A DNA stretch of 64,000 bases, taken from assembly GCA_027019085.1 (NCBI GenBank), contig JALUXG010000012.1, positions 20,190 to 84,189 on the forward strand, in the 5' to 3' direction. A program made the translations under genes and the position numbers. This document shows, piece by piece, positions 15,687-24,908 of the stretch (its first letter is position 1; the number at the start of each line of letters is the position of its first letter). This stretch comes from Rhodanobacteraceae bacterium. Lineage in GTDB: Bacteria; Pseudomonadota; Gammaproteobacteria; Xanthomonadales; Rhodanobacteraceae. The notes under the pieces were generated by a model. The model had not been told where the DNA came from. It did not search any database and saw only the letters and a list, made by a program, of their open reading frames with translations.

Positions 15687-16211
15687 ATGCATCGCATGCT
15701 GAGTGTCATCCCTTTGTACCTGCTCACGCTGACGGCGTGTACTTGCGGCATGCAACTCAAGGTGAATGCGGGCAGCCGGGATGGCTGGATCGGGCAGGCC
15801 CATGTTTACCCGGGCTGCGGTGGCCGCAACCTGCCACCGGGCATCGCGTGGAACCACGTGCCTGCCGGCACCCGCAGTTTCGTGCTCACTGTCTTCGATA
15901 CCGATGCCAACCACGGAGCCGGCTGGTGGCACTGGATTGTGATCGATATCCCATCCGCGACGCGGGCGTTGCCCCCGGGCGCCCGACTGCCCGACAAGGC
16001 ACACAGTCTGCGCAATGACTTCGGGCAACGCGGCTGGGGAGGTCCCTGCCCGCCTGCTGGCGATCAACCTCACCACTACGTATTCACCCTGTATGCGCTG
16101 GATGTGCCACGGCTGCCGGTGACTGCAGACACCCCACCCGCGCAGGCCATGAAAGCCATGCATCGACATGTGCTGGGTCGCGCCCGCGTGATCGAGCGCT
16201 ACGGTCGTTGA
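15687..16211 (+). CDS. YbhB/YbcL (PEBP)-family lipoprotein
   Basis: 174 residues. The start has a strong GAGGAGGA ribosome site nine bases upstream. A signal sequence ends in the lipobox 'LTAC', so it is probably a lipoprotein. The rest is a phosphatidylethanolamine-binding-protein fold: 'FVLTVFDTDANHGAGWWHWI' carries the D-x-D and H-W-x elements, and 'GPCPPAGDQPHHYVFTLYAL' the conserved GxCPP..HxY motif. The family binds anionic ligands; its role in bacteria is unclear. The position between two agmatine-pathway enzymes is unusual and may only reflect convenience. Confidence 0.85.
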   Translation: MHRMLSVIPLYLLTLTACTCGMQLKVNAGSRDGWIGQAHVYPGCGGRNLPPGIAWNHVPAGTRSFVLTVFDTDANHGAGWWHWIVIDIPSATRALPPGARLPDKAHSLRNDFGQRGWGGPCPPAGDQPHHYVFTLYALDVPRLPVTADTPPAQAMKAMHRHVLGRARVIERYGR

Positions 16212-16290
16212 GAGCGACACAGGATCCCCTGCCGTACCGACCGGCCGACGTTACACTGTGTGCCCTCACACCCTGGAATTGGAACTTCGC

Positions 16291-17178
16291 ATGTCCCGCA
16301 CGCTGACTACCGCCCTGATGCAGGAAATCGACCACGGCAGCCGTGATGCCAACTTGTGCGCGATCGAGGAAGGTTTGCGCGAGGTCGCTGCCGGCGGTGC
16401 CCAACTCGTGCTTCTGCAGGAACTGCACAACGGTCCCTACTTCTGCCAGAGCGAGGACACACAGGCGTTTGACCTGGCCGAATCCATCCCCGGGCCGAGC
16501 ACGGAGCGCATCGGCGCCCTGGCGGCCGAACTGGGCCTGGTCGTGGTTGCCTCGTTGTTCGAACGCCGCGCTGCGGGTCTTTACCACAACACCGCCGTGG
16601 TCTTCGACAGAAATGCCGGCATCGTGGGTCGCTACCGGAAAATGCACATCCCGGATGATCCGGGCTTCTACGAGAAATTCTATTTCACCCCCGGCGATCT
16701 CGGCTTTGCACCTATCGACACCTCGGTCGGACGCCTCGGTGTAATGGTCTGCTGGGACCAGTGGTACCCCGAGGCGGCCCGCCTCATGGCACTGGCGGGG
16801 GCCGAGCTGTTGCTCTACCCCACCGCCATCGGCTGGGACCCGGCCGACCCGGATGAGGAAAAAACCCGGCAACGCGAAGCCTGGATCACGGTGCAGCGCG
16901 GCCATGCGGTGGCCAATGGCTTACCCCTGCTGGCCTGCAACCGCACCGGCTTCGAAGCGGATCCGAGCGGTCACGGCCATGGCATCCAGTTCTGGGGTTC
17001 GAGCTTTGCCGCCGGCCCGCAGGGCGAGATACTGGCCCTCGCCAGCGACAGGCAAGGCGAACGGCTGCTGGTTGACATCGACATGACACGCAGCGAGAGC
17101 GTGCGCCGCATCTGGCCCTTCCTGCGCGATCGCCGCATCGATGCCTACGAGGATCTGTGCAAGCGCTTTCGTGACTGA
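16291..17178 (+). CDS. aguB: N-carbamoylputrescine amidase
   Basis: A 295-residue nitrilase-superfamily enzyme with the Glu-Lys-Cys triad: E in 'LLQELHNGPYF', K in 'YRKMHIPDDPGFYEKFYF', C in 'MVCWDQWYPE'. The 'HIPDDPGFYEKFYFTPGD' stretch is typical of N-carbamoylputrescine amidases. The start is the ATG at 16291; longer frames upstream overlap the previous gene's spacer. It hydrolyses N-carbamoylputrescine to putrescine, carbon dioxide and ammonia, completing the AguA step. Together aguA and aguB make putrescine without going through ornithine. Confidence 0.92.
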   Translation: MSRTLTTALMQEIDHGSRDANLCAIEEGLREVAAGGAQLVLLQELHNGPYFCQSEDTQAFDLAESIPGPSTERIGALAAELGLVVVASLFERRAAGLYHNTAVVFDRNAGIVGRYRKMHIPDDPGFYEKFYFTPGDLGFAPIDTSVGRLGVMVCWDQWYPEAARLMALAGAELLLYPTAIGWDPADPDEEKTRQREAWITVQRGHAVANGLPLLACNRTGFEADPSGHGHGIQFWGSSFAAGPQGEILALASDRQGERLLVDIDMTRSESVRRIWPFLRDRRIDAYEDLCKRFRD

Positions 17179-17245
17179 GCTGCCCGTGCTTGTGCAATGC
17201 ACTGCATGCCCCCATGCTCGATGCTTGGTCAACTGAAACGTGCGC

Positions 17246-18484
17246 ATGAACGCCTCCAACCCGGATATTGCTCCAGACAACGATTGTGTCGACCCGCTCG
17301 CCGGCCAGCCCATCAAACGGATCCAGCACGAGGGTGTCGAATTCGTCTTGCTGGGTACCGCCCACGTTTCCAGGTCCAGTGTCGAGGCCGTACAGGCATT
17401 ATGCCGGCAGGAGACGTTCGACGCCGTGGCCGTCGAACTGTGCGAGAACCGCGAGCGCAGCCTGCGTGACCCGGATGCCTTCAAGCGCATGGACCTGTTC
17501 CAGGTGATCCGGCGCGGCCAGGTGGGCATGGTGGCAGCCAGCCTGGTCCTGGGCTCATTTCAGAAGCGTCTTGCCGAACAATACGGCATCGAGCCGGGCG
17601 CGGAAATGAAGGCCGCCATGGCATGCGCCGATCATGCCGGGCTGCCCCTGTGGACCATTGACCGCGATGTCGGCGTGACGCTCAAACGTTCGTGGCGATC
17701 ACTGCGGCTGCGGGAAAGGCTTGGCGTGATCCTCGGGCTGGCCGGAAGCCTGTTCGAGCGCGAGGCAATTGCCGAGGACGAGATCGAGAAACTCAAGTCC
17801 GGCGACATGCTCGAAGGCGCATTCCGCGAATTTGCCCAGTCATCCGAAAAGCTCTATGCCGGATTGATTACCGAACGCGATGCCTTCATGGCTGCCCGCT
17901 TGCACACCCTGAGCGAAGCGCAGCCGCAGGTACGCAAGGTACTGGTGGTCATCGGTGCCGGTCATCTCCAGGGCCTGTCGGAACGACTGCAGAAACATGG
18001 AATGGATCCCGTGGCACAACTGGCCGAACTCGAACACATCCCGCCCGCCTCCCGCTGGCCACGCTATCTGGGCGGCGCTCTGGTGCTGGCCATCTTCGTT
18101 GCCATCGGGTTCGCCTTTCACCGCAACACCGCGCTTGGCACGCAAGCCCTGCTGACCTGGGTGATGGCCACCGGCTTGCTGGCGGCATTGGGCGCTGCGC
18201 TGGCCGGGGGGCATCCCCTGAGCATCCTTGCATCGTTCATCGCGGCGCCGCTCAAACCCATCCGCCTCGCCGTGCCGGCTGGCGCAATCGGTGCACTGAC
18301 CGAAGTCTGGCTGCGCAGGCCGCGGGTCAGTGACTTCGAGACCCTGCGTGATGACATCGGCGAATGGCGTGGATGGTGGCGCAACCGCGTGGTACGCATC
18401 TTCCTGTTGTTCACGCTGGTCAACCTCGGCACGATCGCCGGGGAATACATCGCCGGGGTTCACATCCTGCGCAGCCTGCTGTGA
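17246..18484 (+). CDS. TraB/PrgY-family membrane protein
   Basis: About 412 residues from the ATG at 17246 (a GTG two codons upstream is possible). The N-terminal TraB domain (~25-265) shows 'VLLGTAHVSRSSVEAV' and 'VAVELCENRERSL', a conserved GTAH..S / ELC..R pattern that may bind metal, and 'VVIGAGHLQGL'. The C-terminal third has several membrane helices ('LGGALVLAIFVAIGFAF' onward). The family is named after the enterococcal pheromone-shutdown protein and occurs widely with a proposed peptidase-like role; its function in proteobacteria is not established. It follows aguB in the same direction after a short gap. Confidence 0.82.
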   Translation: MNASNPDIAPDNDCVDPLAGQPIKRIQHEGVEFVLLGTAHVSRSSVEAVQALCRQETFDAVAVELCENRERSLRDPDAFKRMDLFQVIRRGQVGMVAASLVLGSFQKRLAEQYGIEPGAEMKAAMACADHAGLPLWTIDRDVGVTLKRSWRSLRLRERLGVILGLAGSLFEREAIAEDEIEKLKSGDMLEGAFREFAQSSEKLYAGLITERDAFMAARLHTLSEAQPQVRKVLVVIGAGHLQGLSERLQKHGMDPVAQLAELEHIPPASRWPRYLGGALVLAIFVAIGFAFHRNTALGTQALLTWVMATGLLAALGAALAGGHPLSILASFIAAPLKPIRLAVPAGAIGALTEVWLRRPRVSDFETLRDDIGEWRGWWRNRVVRIFLLFTLVNLGTIAGEYIAGVHILRSLL

Positions 18485-18501
18485 ACCGTGTTTGCATGGC
18501 C

Positions 18502-18532
18502 TTGTCTGCAACCATGTCCTGCACGCTATACT
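18502..18532 (+). promoter_or_regulatory. Possible promoter of the di-haem cytochrome gene
   Basis: TTGTCT and TATACT are separated by 19 bases. The -10 is good, the spacer a little long. The start would lie about 50 bases before the cytochrome ATG. Confidence 0.45.
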
Positions 18533-18590
18533 CCGGACTGGTCTGACACATCCACCGGCCTGCGGGCCGCAATCTGGCTGGAATCCTACG

Positions 18591-19256
18591 ATGACGCGAA
18601 TGTATTCGATCGCCCTCGTCGCCGCAGTGTCGGTTCTGGGGATGCATGCCGCCCACGCGGCCACCGCCAACAAGGGAGATGCAACCCGCGGCAAGACGCT
18701 GGTCTATACCTGCGCAGGCTGCCACGGCATCCCCGGCTATGAAAACGCCTACCCCAATTACCGGGTGCCAATGATTGCCGGGCAGAAGGATGCCTACATC
18801 ATCAAGGCATTGCACGAATACCGTTCGGGCGACCGCAAGCACCCGACCATGCATGCCCAGGCTTCCAGTTTCAGTGACCAGGACATCGACGATATCGCTG
18901 CCTATCTGTCGAGCCTTGCGCCTCCCGCATCTTCGCTGCCGCAGGCACCGCAGACCAAGGCACCGGCCAAGGCCATGGTCTGCGCCAGCTGCCATGGCAT
19001 GCACGGCCAAGCCGAGGTGGCAGGCGCAGACCCGACCACGCCCCGCATTGCAGGCCAGTACCAGAATTACCTGGCCCAGGCCCTGCACGAATACCAGACA
19101 GGCCAGCGTGACAACCCCATCATGAAGGGCATGGCAGCCACCCTGACCGGCAAGGACATCGAAACCGTGACCCGGTACTTCGCTGAACAACCAAGCGAAT
19201 TGAGTTCGCTGAAATACCACATCCAGGGCGCCAGCGAAATGGGTGCCAGCAACTGA
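18591..19256 (+). CDS. Di-haem cytochrome c (c4-like), periplasmic
   Basis: 221 residues with a signal peptide ending near 'AAHA'. Two class I cytochrome domains follow, each with a haem-attachment site ('CAGCH' at about residue 42 and 'CASCH' at about 130) and a probable methionine ligand ('HPTMHAQA' and 'NPIMKGMA'). The symmetric two-domain layout is that of cytochrome c4, an electron carrier between the bc1 complex and terminal oxidases. No oxidase genes are adjacent. It is a single-gene unit with a promoter candidate and a clear terminator. Confidence 0.88.
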   Translation: MTRMYSIALVAAVSVLGMHAAHAATANKGDATRGKTLVYTCAGCHGIPGYENAYPNYRVPMIAGQKDAYIIKALHEYRSGDRKHPTMHAQASSFSDQDIDDIAAYLSSLAPPASSLPQAPQTKAPAKAMVCASCHGMHGQAEVAGADPTTPRIAGQYQNYLAQALHEYQTGQRDNPIMKGMAATLTGKDIETVTRYFAEQPSELSSLKYHIQGASEMGASN

Positions 19257-19290
19257 TCAATCCGCCCGGTACGGTTGTACACATGATGTG

Positions 19291-19322
19291 AAAACCCGGT
19301 GTGAAGCCGGGTTTTCTTTTTC
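19291..19322 (+). terminator. Rho-independent terminator after the cytochrome gene
   Basis: An AAAACCCGG / CCGGGTTTT stem with a short loop is followed by a T-rich tail, 35 bases after the cytochrome stop and just before the end of nfuA on the other strand. Confidence 0.85.
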
Positions 19323-19328
19323 ATGCAG

Positions 19329-19937
19329 TCAGGACACAGCCGATGCCCCTTGATGCCCTTTGTAGAAGGGGTCGGTACCACTTTCGTGATCGGTGGCATC
19401 ACGTACGGCCGTAATTTCGGGCACTTTCTCGCGCAGGGTTTTCTCAATCCCGTTGCGCAGGGTCACGTCGACCATGCCGCAACCATGGCAGCCACCACCG
19501 AACTGCAACACGACCTCACCGGCAGCGGTCACTTCTAGCAGGCTGACCCGACCACCGTGCGAGGCGATCTGCGGATTGATGATCGCATCAAGGACATAGC
19601 GCACGCGTTCGACCATGCCCGCTTCGGCATCCGGCATCTCGCCCTTGATACGCGGAGCACGGATGTTCAGCACGCCGCCGGTCGGGTTGGGTTCGAAATC
19701 GATCGAGGCACCTTGCAACCAGTCCATTCCTGCATCGTCCACAAGCAGGGTGAATCCATGGCATTCGAAAGACCACTCGCGGCCGCTCAGTTCCGATGCC
19801 TCACAGAACTCCAGCTCGCAACTGGCCGCGGGCGTGCCACCCTGCTTCACGCTGAGCCGGATCCCCAATCCGGGAATGTCTTGGCGTTCGATCAGCGTGC
19901 GGAAATGCTGTTGCGCGCGTTCGGTAATCTCGATCAC
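19329..19937 (-). CDS. nfuA: Fe-S biogenesis protein NfuA
   Basis: 202 residues in two parts. The N-terminal degenerate A-type carrier domain ('ITERAQQHFRTLIERQDIPG') lacks the usual cluster cysteines, as in NfuA. The C-terminal Nfu domain has the CxxC in 'GGGCHGCGMVDVTL'. It carries 4Fe-4S clusters to apo-enzymes, especially under oxidative or iron stress. The length and domain order match the gammaproteobacterial family. The gene stands alone between the cytochrome (convergent) and phhB (divergent). Confidence 0.95.
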   Translation of the reverse strand: MIEITERAQQHFRTLIERQDIPGLGIRLSVKQGGTPAASCELEFCEASELSGREWSFECHGFTLLVDDAGMDWLQGASIDFEPNPTGGVLNIRAPRIKGEMPDAEAGMVERVRYVLDAIINPQIASHGGRVSLLEVTAAGEVVLQFGGGCHGCGMVDVTLRNGIEKTLREKVPEITAVRDATDHESGTDPFYKGHQGASAVS

Positions 19938-20074
19938 TGTGCTGTCTGCAGCCTTCCGGCTGCCCTCACTGGAAACAGGACCATTTTAGTACGAATCAAG
20001 GGGGCCTGCTGCTCCTTTGACAATCTCTGGCACACCAACGACGCTTTGCATCCCCGAATATCCTGGAGTCCGGC

Positions 20075-20410
20075 ATGAACCACGCGAACCTTTCCACAGT
20101 CCATTGTGAACCGCAAAAGGGTCGACAGGCCCTGGATTCGGAGAAATGCCGGCATTGGCTTGAGGAACTCGACGGCTGGACACTGGGTCCGGATGGCAAA
20201 GCCATAAGCAAGACCTTCAGCTTCGCGGACTTTCGCCATACGCTGGGCTTCATCAACGCCGTCGGATTCATGGCCAACCGCGAGGACCATCACCCCGACC
20301 TCGAGGCCGGTTACGGTCACTGCACGCTTCGATGGTCGACCCATGACGTGGACGGCCTGTCCATGAACGATTTCATCTGCGCAGCCCGCGTGGATGCCAT
20401 GCTGCGCTGA
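20075..20410 (+). CDS. phhB: 4a-hydroxytetrahydrobiopterin dehydratase (PhhB)
   Basis: 111 residues with the family motif 'NREDHHPDLE', which holds the catalytic histidines. The enzyme recycles the pterin after phenylalanine hydroxylase, giving quinonoid dihydrobiopterin; the same fold also acts as the DCoH co-activator in animals. Phenylalanine hydroxylase is not in the window. The start is the first ATG of the conserved region. It converges on rluC with about 20 bases between. Confidence 0.92.
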   Translation: MNHANLSTVHCEPQKGRQALDSEKCRHWLEELDGWTLGPDGKAISKTFSFADFRHTLGFINAVGFMANREDHHPDLEAGYGHCTLRWSTHDVDGLSMNDFICAARVDAMLR

Positions 20411-20433
20411 AGGCACATTCTTGGCATTCGCAA

Positions 20434-21384
20434 TCACTTGCGTGGCAGGGCATCGAGCACCGCACGCAGCTCCTCCGGAAGGGGGCTGGAGAAGGCATGC
20501 GTTCGTCCATCCAGATCGAACGCGAAATGGGACGCATGCAGGAACAACCGGCCAAGCCCCCATTGCCGGAAGCGCCGGTTGGTTTCGCGTTCGCCATATT
20601 TGCTGTCGCCCGCAAGCGGATGACCGACATGCGCCGCATGCACCCGGATCTGGTGCGTGCGGCCGGTATCCAGGGTCACTTCCATGAGGCTGGCATCGGC
20701 ATAGCGCTCGACCTGGCGAAAGAAACTTAGGGACGGCTTTCCATCGGCAGCCACCTGCACCATACGTTCGCCGCCCTGCATCACCGATTTGCGCAGCGGC
20801 ACGTTGACATCGAATCGGGCCCGAGCAGGCCGCCCCGTCAAGAGCGCCAGGTATTGCTTGGTGACGCGGCCTTCACGGATACAGGCCTGTAGACCGGTCA
20901 ATGCCTGGCGCGTACGCGCCAGCACCAGCACGCCGCTGGTGTCACGATCCAGCCGGTGCGCCAGTTCCAGCATGTCGCCTGGACGGGCCGCGCGCAACAG
21001 CTCGATGGCACCGTGATCAATGCCACTGCCGCCATGACTGGCCATGCCTGCCGGCTTGTCGAGCACGAGGAAATGGCGATCCTCGTGGATGATGGCTTCC
21101 TCGACCGCCCGGATACGCCCCGCAGGCGGTTGCCCGTGTCCCTTTTCAGCGGTGCGCACCGGTGGCACGCGCAACGTATCACCCTCCTTGAGACGCGTGT
21201 CGGGCTTGACACGTCGTCCATTGACCCGGACCTGTCCCTTGCGGACAAGGCGATACACCAGGCTGCGCGGCACCCCCTTGAGTAAGGCCGCCAGGGCATT
21301 GTCGACACGCTGTCCATCACGGTCTGCGCCAATTTCCACATGTTGCACGCCACCCTGGCGTGGAGCCGATTCTGCACTATGCAT
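20434..21384 (-). CDS. rluC: 23S rRNA pseudouridine synthase RluC
   Basis: 316 residues. An N-terminal S4 RNA-binding domain ('QRVDNALAALLKGVPRSLVY' ... 'VRVNGRRVKP') is followed by the RluA-family catalytic domain, with the catalytic aspartate in 'AHRLDRDTSGVLV' and 'TGRTHQIRVHAAH'. RluC makes pseudouridines 955, 2504 and 2580 (E. coli numbering) in 23S rRNA. The divergent position next to rne is the same as in E. coli and many gammaproteobacteria, which supports RluC over RluD. Its start codon touches the -35 element of the rne promoter. Confidence 0.92.
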   Translation of the reverse strand: MHSAESAPRQGGVQHVEIGADRDGQRVDNALAALLKGVPRSLVYRLVRKGQVRVNGRRVKPDTRLKEGDTLRVPPVRTAEKGHGQPPAGRIRAVEEAIIHEDRHFLVLDKPAGMASHGGSGIDHGAIELLRAARPGDMLELAHRLDRDTSGVLVLARTRQALTGLQACIREGRVTKQYLALLTGRPARARFDVNVPLRKSVMQGGERMVQVAADGKPSLSFFRQVERYADASLMEVTLDTGRTHQIRVHAAHVGHPLAGDSKYGERETNRRFRQWGLGRLFLHASHFAFDLDGRTHAFSSPLPEELRAVLDALPRK

Positions 21385-21413
21385 TGCTAAGTTCCGGATT
21401 CGAAAGCTATACT
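21384..21413 (+). promoter_or_regulatory. Promoter of rne
   Basis: TTGCTA, 18 bases, TATACT. The start near 21420 leaves a leader of roughly 300 bases before the rne ATG. Confidence 0.65.
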
Positions 21414-21724
21414 TCCGCAGCGTCGAACGGATCGATGATCCCCGTGGATTCCGGTCCGGCGAAGGCCCGCTACGGCGGTGATATGCAGCCCGCCCGCCAT
21501 GTGGCGATCGGGCCTGATGCCGTCATCGTAGCGGTTCGAATCGTGGTTTGCCCGCGTCCATCCCGACTCGGGAGAACGCGGCGCATGGCCCCATGTTTCA
21601 CTCCGGAGCACTGGATCAGCTTCGGACCCATCACGCATCTCGTATCGAGGCGCGATCCCCGGCAGGCCGCCGCAAGGCGCCACCGCGGCGCGCGGCCCCG
21701 CGGGATGCCAAGGAAATCTGACAA
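21414..21724 (+). promoter_or_regulatory. Long 5' leader of rne
   Basis: About 300 bases without a gene, GC-rich and able to fold. In E. coli a leader of similar length and position lets RNase E control its own mRNA by cleaving it. The same may hold here, but no conserved element was identified by eye. AGGAAATC lies before the ATG. Confidence 0.5.
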
Positions 21725-24700
21725 ATGAAACGCATGTTGATCAACGCAACTCAGCGTGAAGAGTTGCGCGTGGCCATAGTCGATGGCCAGAACCTCTACG
21801 ATCTCGATATCGAGATTCCCTCCCGCGAACAAAAAAAGTCGAACATCTACAAGGCCCGCATCACCCGCGTGGAACCCTCCCTTGAGGCCTGTTTTGTCGA
21901 CTACGGTTCCGAACGCCACGGCTTCCTTCCGCTGAAGGAAATTTCCCCCGAGTATTTCGCGGAAGGGACCGACCCGCACAAGAGCGGCATCCGCCACCTG
22001 CTCAAGGAAGGCCAGGAACTGGTCGTCCAGGTCGAAAAGGAGGAGCGCGGCAACAAGGGTGCGGCGCTGACCACCTACATCAGCCTCGCCGGCCGCTACA
22101 TGGTACTCATGCCCAACAACCCCAAGGCCGGTGGGGTTTCTCGCCGTATCGAGGGTGAGGATCGTGCCGCACTGAAGGAAGCGCTGGATCATCTCGACGT
22201 GCCCGATTCCATGGGCCTTATCGTGCGTACCGCCGGCATGGGACGCAGTGCCGAGGAATTGCAGTGGGACCTCGACTACCTGATGCACCTGTGGAAATCC
22301 ATTTCCACGGCGAGCACGTCAAGAAAGGCTCCCTTCCTGATCTATCAGGAATCCCGACTCTTCATCCGGGCACTGCGCGATTACCTGCGGGCAGACATCG
22401 GCGAGATCCTCATCGACGAGCCTGACATGTTCGAGGAGGCACGCGAGTTCATGGCGCAGGTCATGCCCCACTCGCTGCCCAAACTCAAGTTGTATCAGGA
22501 CACCACGCCCCTGTTCTCGCGCTTCCAGATCGAGAGCCAGATCGAGAGCGCATTCGACCGCACCGTGCGTCTGCCCTCGGGCGGATCGATCGTCATTGAT
22601 CCGACCGAGGCGTTGACATCCATCGACATCAATTCCTCACGCGCTACCAAGGGCAGCGACATCGAGGAGACCGCGTTCAACACCAACTGCGAGGCGGCGG
22701 CAGAAATCGCCCGGCAACTGCGTATCCGCGATGCCGGCGGCCTGATCGTGATCGACTTCATCGACATGGACAGTCCCAGGCATCAGCGCGAGGTCGAGGA
22801 TCGACTCAAGGACGCCCTGCGCCTTGATCGCGCACGTGTGCAGGTTGGCCGCATATCCCGTTTCGGCCTGCTGGAAATGTCTCGCCAGCGCCTGCGGCCC
22901 AGCCTGGGCGAGTCGACCAAGATCGTATGCCCCCGTTGCGACGGCCACGGCCATATCCGCAGCGTGGAATCGTTGTCGCTCTCGGCACTGCGCCTGGTCG
23001 AAGAGCACGCCATGAAGGAAAACACCGGGCAGGTCCTGGTGCAGGCGCCGATGCCGGTAGCCAATTTCCTGCTCAACGAAAAGCGCGCCAGCGTGGTCGA
23101 GATCGAGTTGCGCCACAAGGTGCACGTGGTCATCGTCGCCGACGAGAAACTTCGCACGCCGCATCTTGAAATCACCCGCATCCGCGAAGTGGACATGGGT
23201 GAGCACAGCAAGCCCAGCTACGACCGCCTGACCGAAACCGAGATCGACCCGGTTCGCAAGATGGGCCAGACGCTCGGCAGCTCCGAGGAACCAGCCGTTT
23301 CCCGCATTGTCCATGCCACCCCGGCTCCCACGCCGGCGGAACCGGAGCCTGCGCCTGAAGTCACGCCAGCAGCCCCCGGCCTGATCAAGCGTCTTTTCGG
23401 CGGACTGTTCGGAAGTCCGCAGGGCGCAAGCACGCAGCAGGAACAAAAGATCGAAACCAGCCGCCCGCGATCGGCCCAACGGCAGTCGCGTTCCACCGGC
23501 GAGCGCAGCGGCAACTCCGGCAGCAGCCGTCGCCGCACTGAACGCGGTGGCAACGGTGCTTCGCGGCGCAACCGGAACACCAGTCAGGACGAGCGTGGCA
23601 GCAACAACGACTCTTCCAGCCGTTCCGGCGCAGGCAAGACCAGCTCCGGTGCGCGCAGCAAACGCGGCGGACGCAGCAGCGACAATGCTGCCCGTGCTAC
23701 GCAGAAAGGCAGTGCGACCAAATCCACTGCCGACACCAGTGCGAACAAGCCAGGCCAGGCAAGCAATTCCATCCCACCTCCCGGTCAGGATGCACAGCCC
23801 GAGGCCGCAGTGGCCGCAACGCCGTCTCGCGACAATGACAGTTCACCAACTCCAGCTGCCGACGCCGGAGCTGCCGATGGCAACCGTTCCAGCGGGCAGC
23901 GCCGCCGTAGGGGCCGCCGCGGTGGCCGTCGTCGCAGGCGCAGCGGTGGCGGTGAAAATGCAGCCAATTCAACACCCGCAAAGGACGCGTCAAGCGCTTC
24001 CGGCCCACAGGACGCGCGTTCCGAACGGGTGTCCGGCGATGTCGGGGAGCCGGCTTCCGGCAAGACCCCCGCTACGTCCGCTTCCGGACCCCAGGTCAAA
24101 GTCGAGCCCTCCGCGCCTTCACCTGCGGCACCCCAGCCAGCAGCACACGATGCATCGTCCGGTACGACAAAGCCCGCCGTATCCGGTACAAGCGCCTCTC
24201 CCGATCAGAAGGCACCCGCCCCGGGTGCTCCCTCCCCCGGTCCTGCGCAGCAGCCCAGGACGGAAGCACGCCGACCGGTAGCGACCACAAGACCATCGTC
24301 GCCTGCCGATGGCGGTGCCGACACATCGCCTGCATCCCCACGACGGTCCGCTCCTGCACCTGTCGCCACCCCTGATGCAGCGACGTCGAATGCACCGCCA
24401 CCACCACCGGCACCGCCCTCCGGCACGTCGCATACGCCAACGTCGGCGCCAGGCGCCGCATCACATACCCCGATGCAGCCACCCCGCGATAGCGCAGTGA
24501 CGCATCCGGAACGCAGCACCGACTCGCCCGTACAGGGTGGTAAAACGGCGTCACCACAGGCGCCGGACCGTGTGCGCAAAACGGACGGTGATCCGCCACC
24601 GGAAAACCCTGTGCCAAGGCCATCATCAGCCGAGCGTGTCGCAGCACCCGCATCGACGCCAGTATCCGATGCTGCCGATCGCAAGCCGGGCCCAGCCCCG

Positions 24701-24832
24701 GCTTCCGAGGGGAAAATGGCTACGACGTCGGTTGACGAAAGACCCAAGGCCACACCGCCAGCGGCATCTCCCAGGCCGACGCCCGGCCCGGGCTCTGCCG
24801 CGGACGATGCATCCGGAGATAACCGCACCTGA
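21725..24832 (+). CDS. rne: Ribonuclease E
   Basis: 1,035 residues. An S1 RNA-binding domain (~36-125) precedes the catalytic domain, whose metal-binding aspartates lie in '[12 protein letters not shown]' and '[10 protein letters not shown]'. The zinc-link motif '[10 protein letters not shown]' lies at ~400. From ~520 the chain is disordered: first an amphipathic segment with '[12 protein letters not shown]', then arginine/serine-rich blocks including '[19 protein letters not shown]', then 250 residues rich in proline, alanine, serine and threonine. RNase E starts decay of most mRNAs and processes rRNA and tRNA; the tail carries RNA-binding and degradosome contact sites. The '[11 protein letters not shown]' helix may be the membrane anchor. 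Confidence 0.96.
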   Translation: MKRMLINATQREELRVAIVDGQNLYDLDIEIPSREQKKSNIYKARITRVEPSLEACFVDYGSERHGFLPLKEISPEYFAEGTDPHKSGIRHLLKEGQELVVQVEKEERGNKGAALTTYISLAGRYMVLMPNNPKAGGVSRRIEGEDRAALKEALDHLDVPDSMGLIVRTAGMGRSAEELQWDLDYLMHLWKSISTASTSRKAPFLIYQESRLFIRALRDYLRADIGEILIDEPDMFEEAREFMAQVMPHSLPKLKLYQDTTPLFSRFQIESQIESAFDRTVRLPSGGSIVIDPTEALTSIDINSSRATKGSDIEETAFNTNCEAAAEIARQLRIRDAGGLIVIDFIDMDSPRHQREVEDRLKDALRLDRARVQVGRISRFGLLEMSRQRLRPSLGESTKIVCPRCDGHGHIRSVESLSLSALRLVEEHAMKENTGQVLVQAPMPVANFLLNEKRASVVEIELRHKVHVVIVADEKLRTPHLEITRIREVDMGEHSKPSYDRLTETEIDPVRKMGQTLGSSEEPAVSRIVHATPAPTPAEPEPAPEVTPAAPGLIKRLFGGLFGSPQGASTQQEQKIETSRPRSAQRQSRSTGERSGNSGSSRRRTERGGNGASRRNRNTSQDERGSNNDSSSRSGAGKTSSGARSKRGGRSSDNAARATQKGSATKSTADTSANKPGQASNSIPPPGQDAQPEAAVAATPSRDNDSSPTPAADAGAADGNRSSGQRRRRGRRGGRRRRRSGGGENAANSTPAKDASSASGPQDARSERVSGDVGEPASGKTPATSASGPQVKVEPSAPSPAAPQPAAHDASSGTTKPAVSGTSASPDQKAPAPGAPSPGPAQQPRTEARRPVATTRPSSPADGGADTSPASPRRSAPAPVATPDAATSNAPPPPPAPPSGTSHTPTSAPGAASHTPMQPPRDSAVTHPERSTDSPVQGGKTASPQAPDRVRKTDGDPPPENPVPRPSSAERVAAPASTPVSDAADRKPGPAPASEGKMATTSVDERPKATPPAASPRPTPGPGSAADDASGDNRT

Positions 24833-24846
24833 TCGCCAGGTGCGGT
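24822..24846 (+). other. Stem-loop overlapping the rne stop codon
   Basis: Perfect ten-base arms (ACCGCACCTG / CAGGTGCGGT) around a five-base loop, with the rne stop codon inside. No T-run follows, so it is probably a decay barrier or a Rho-linked 3' end rather than an intrinsic terminator. Confidence 0.55.
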
Positions 24847-24908
24847 GGCTGCACCCAGCTGATGCTTTGGTGTAGGTTCCGGATCTGGATCGCGAATCCG
24901 ATGCAGCC

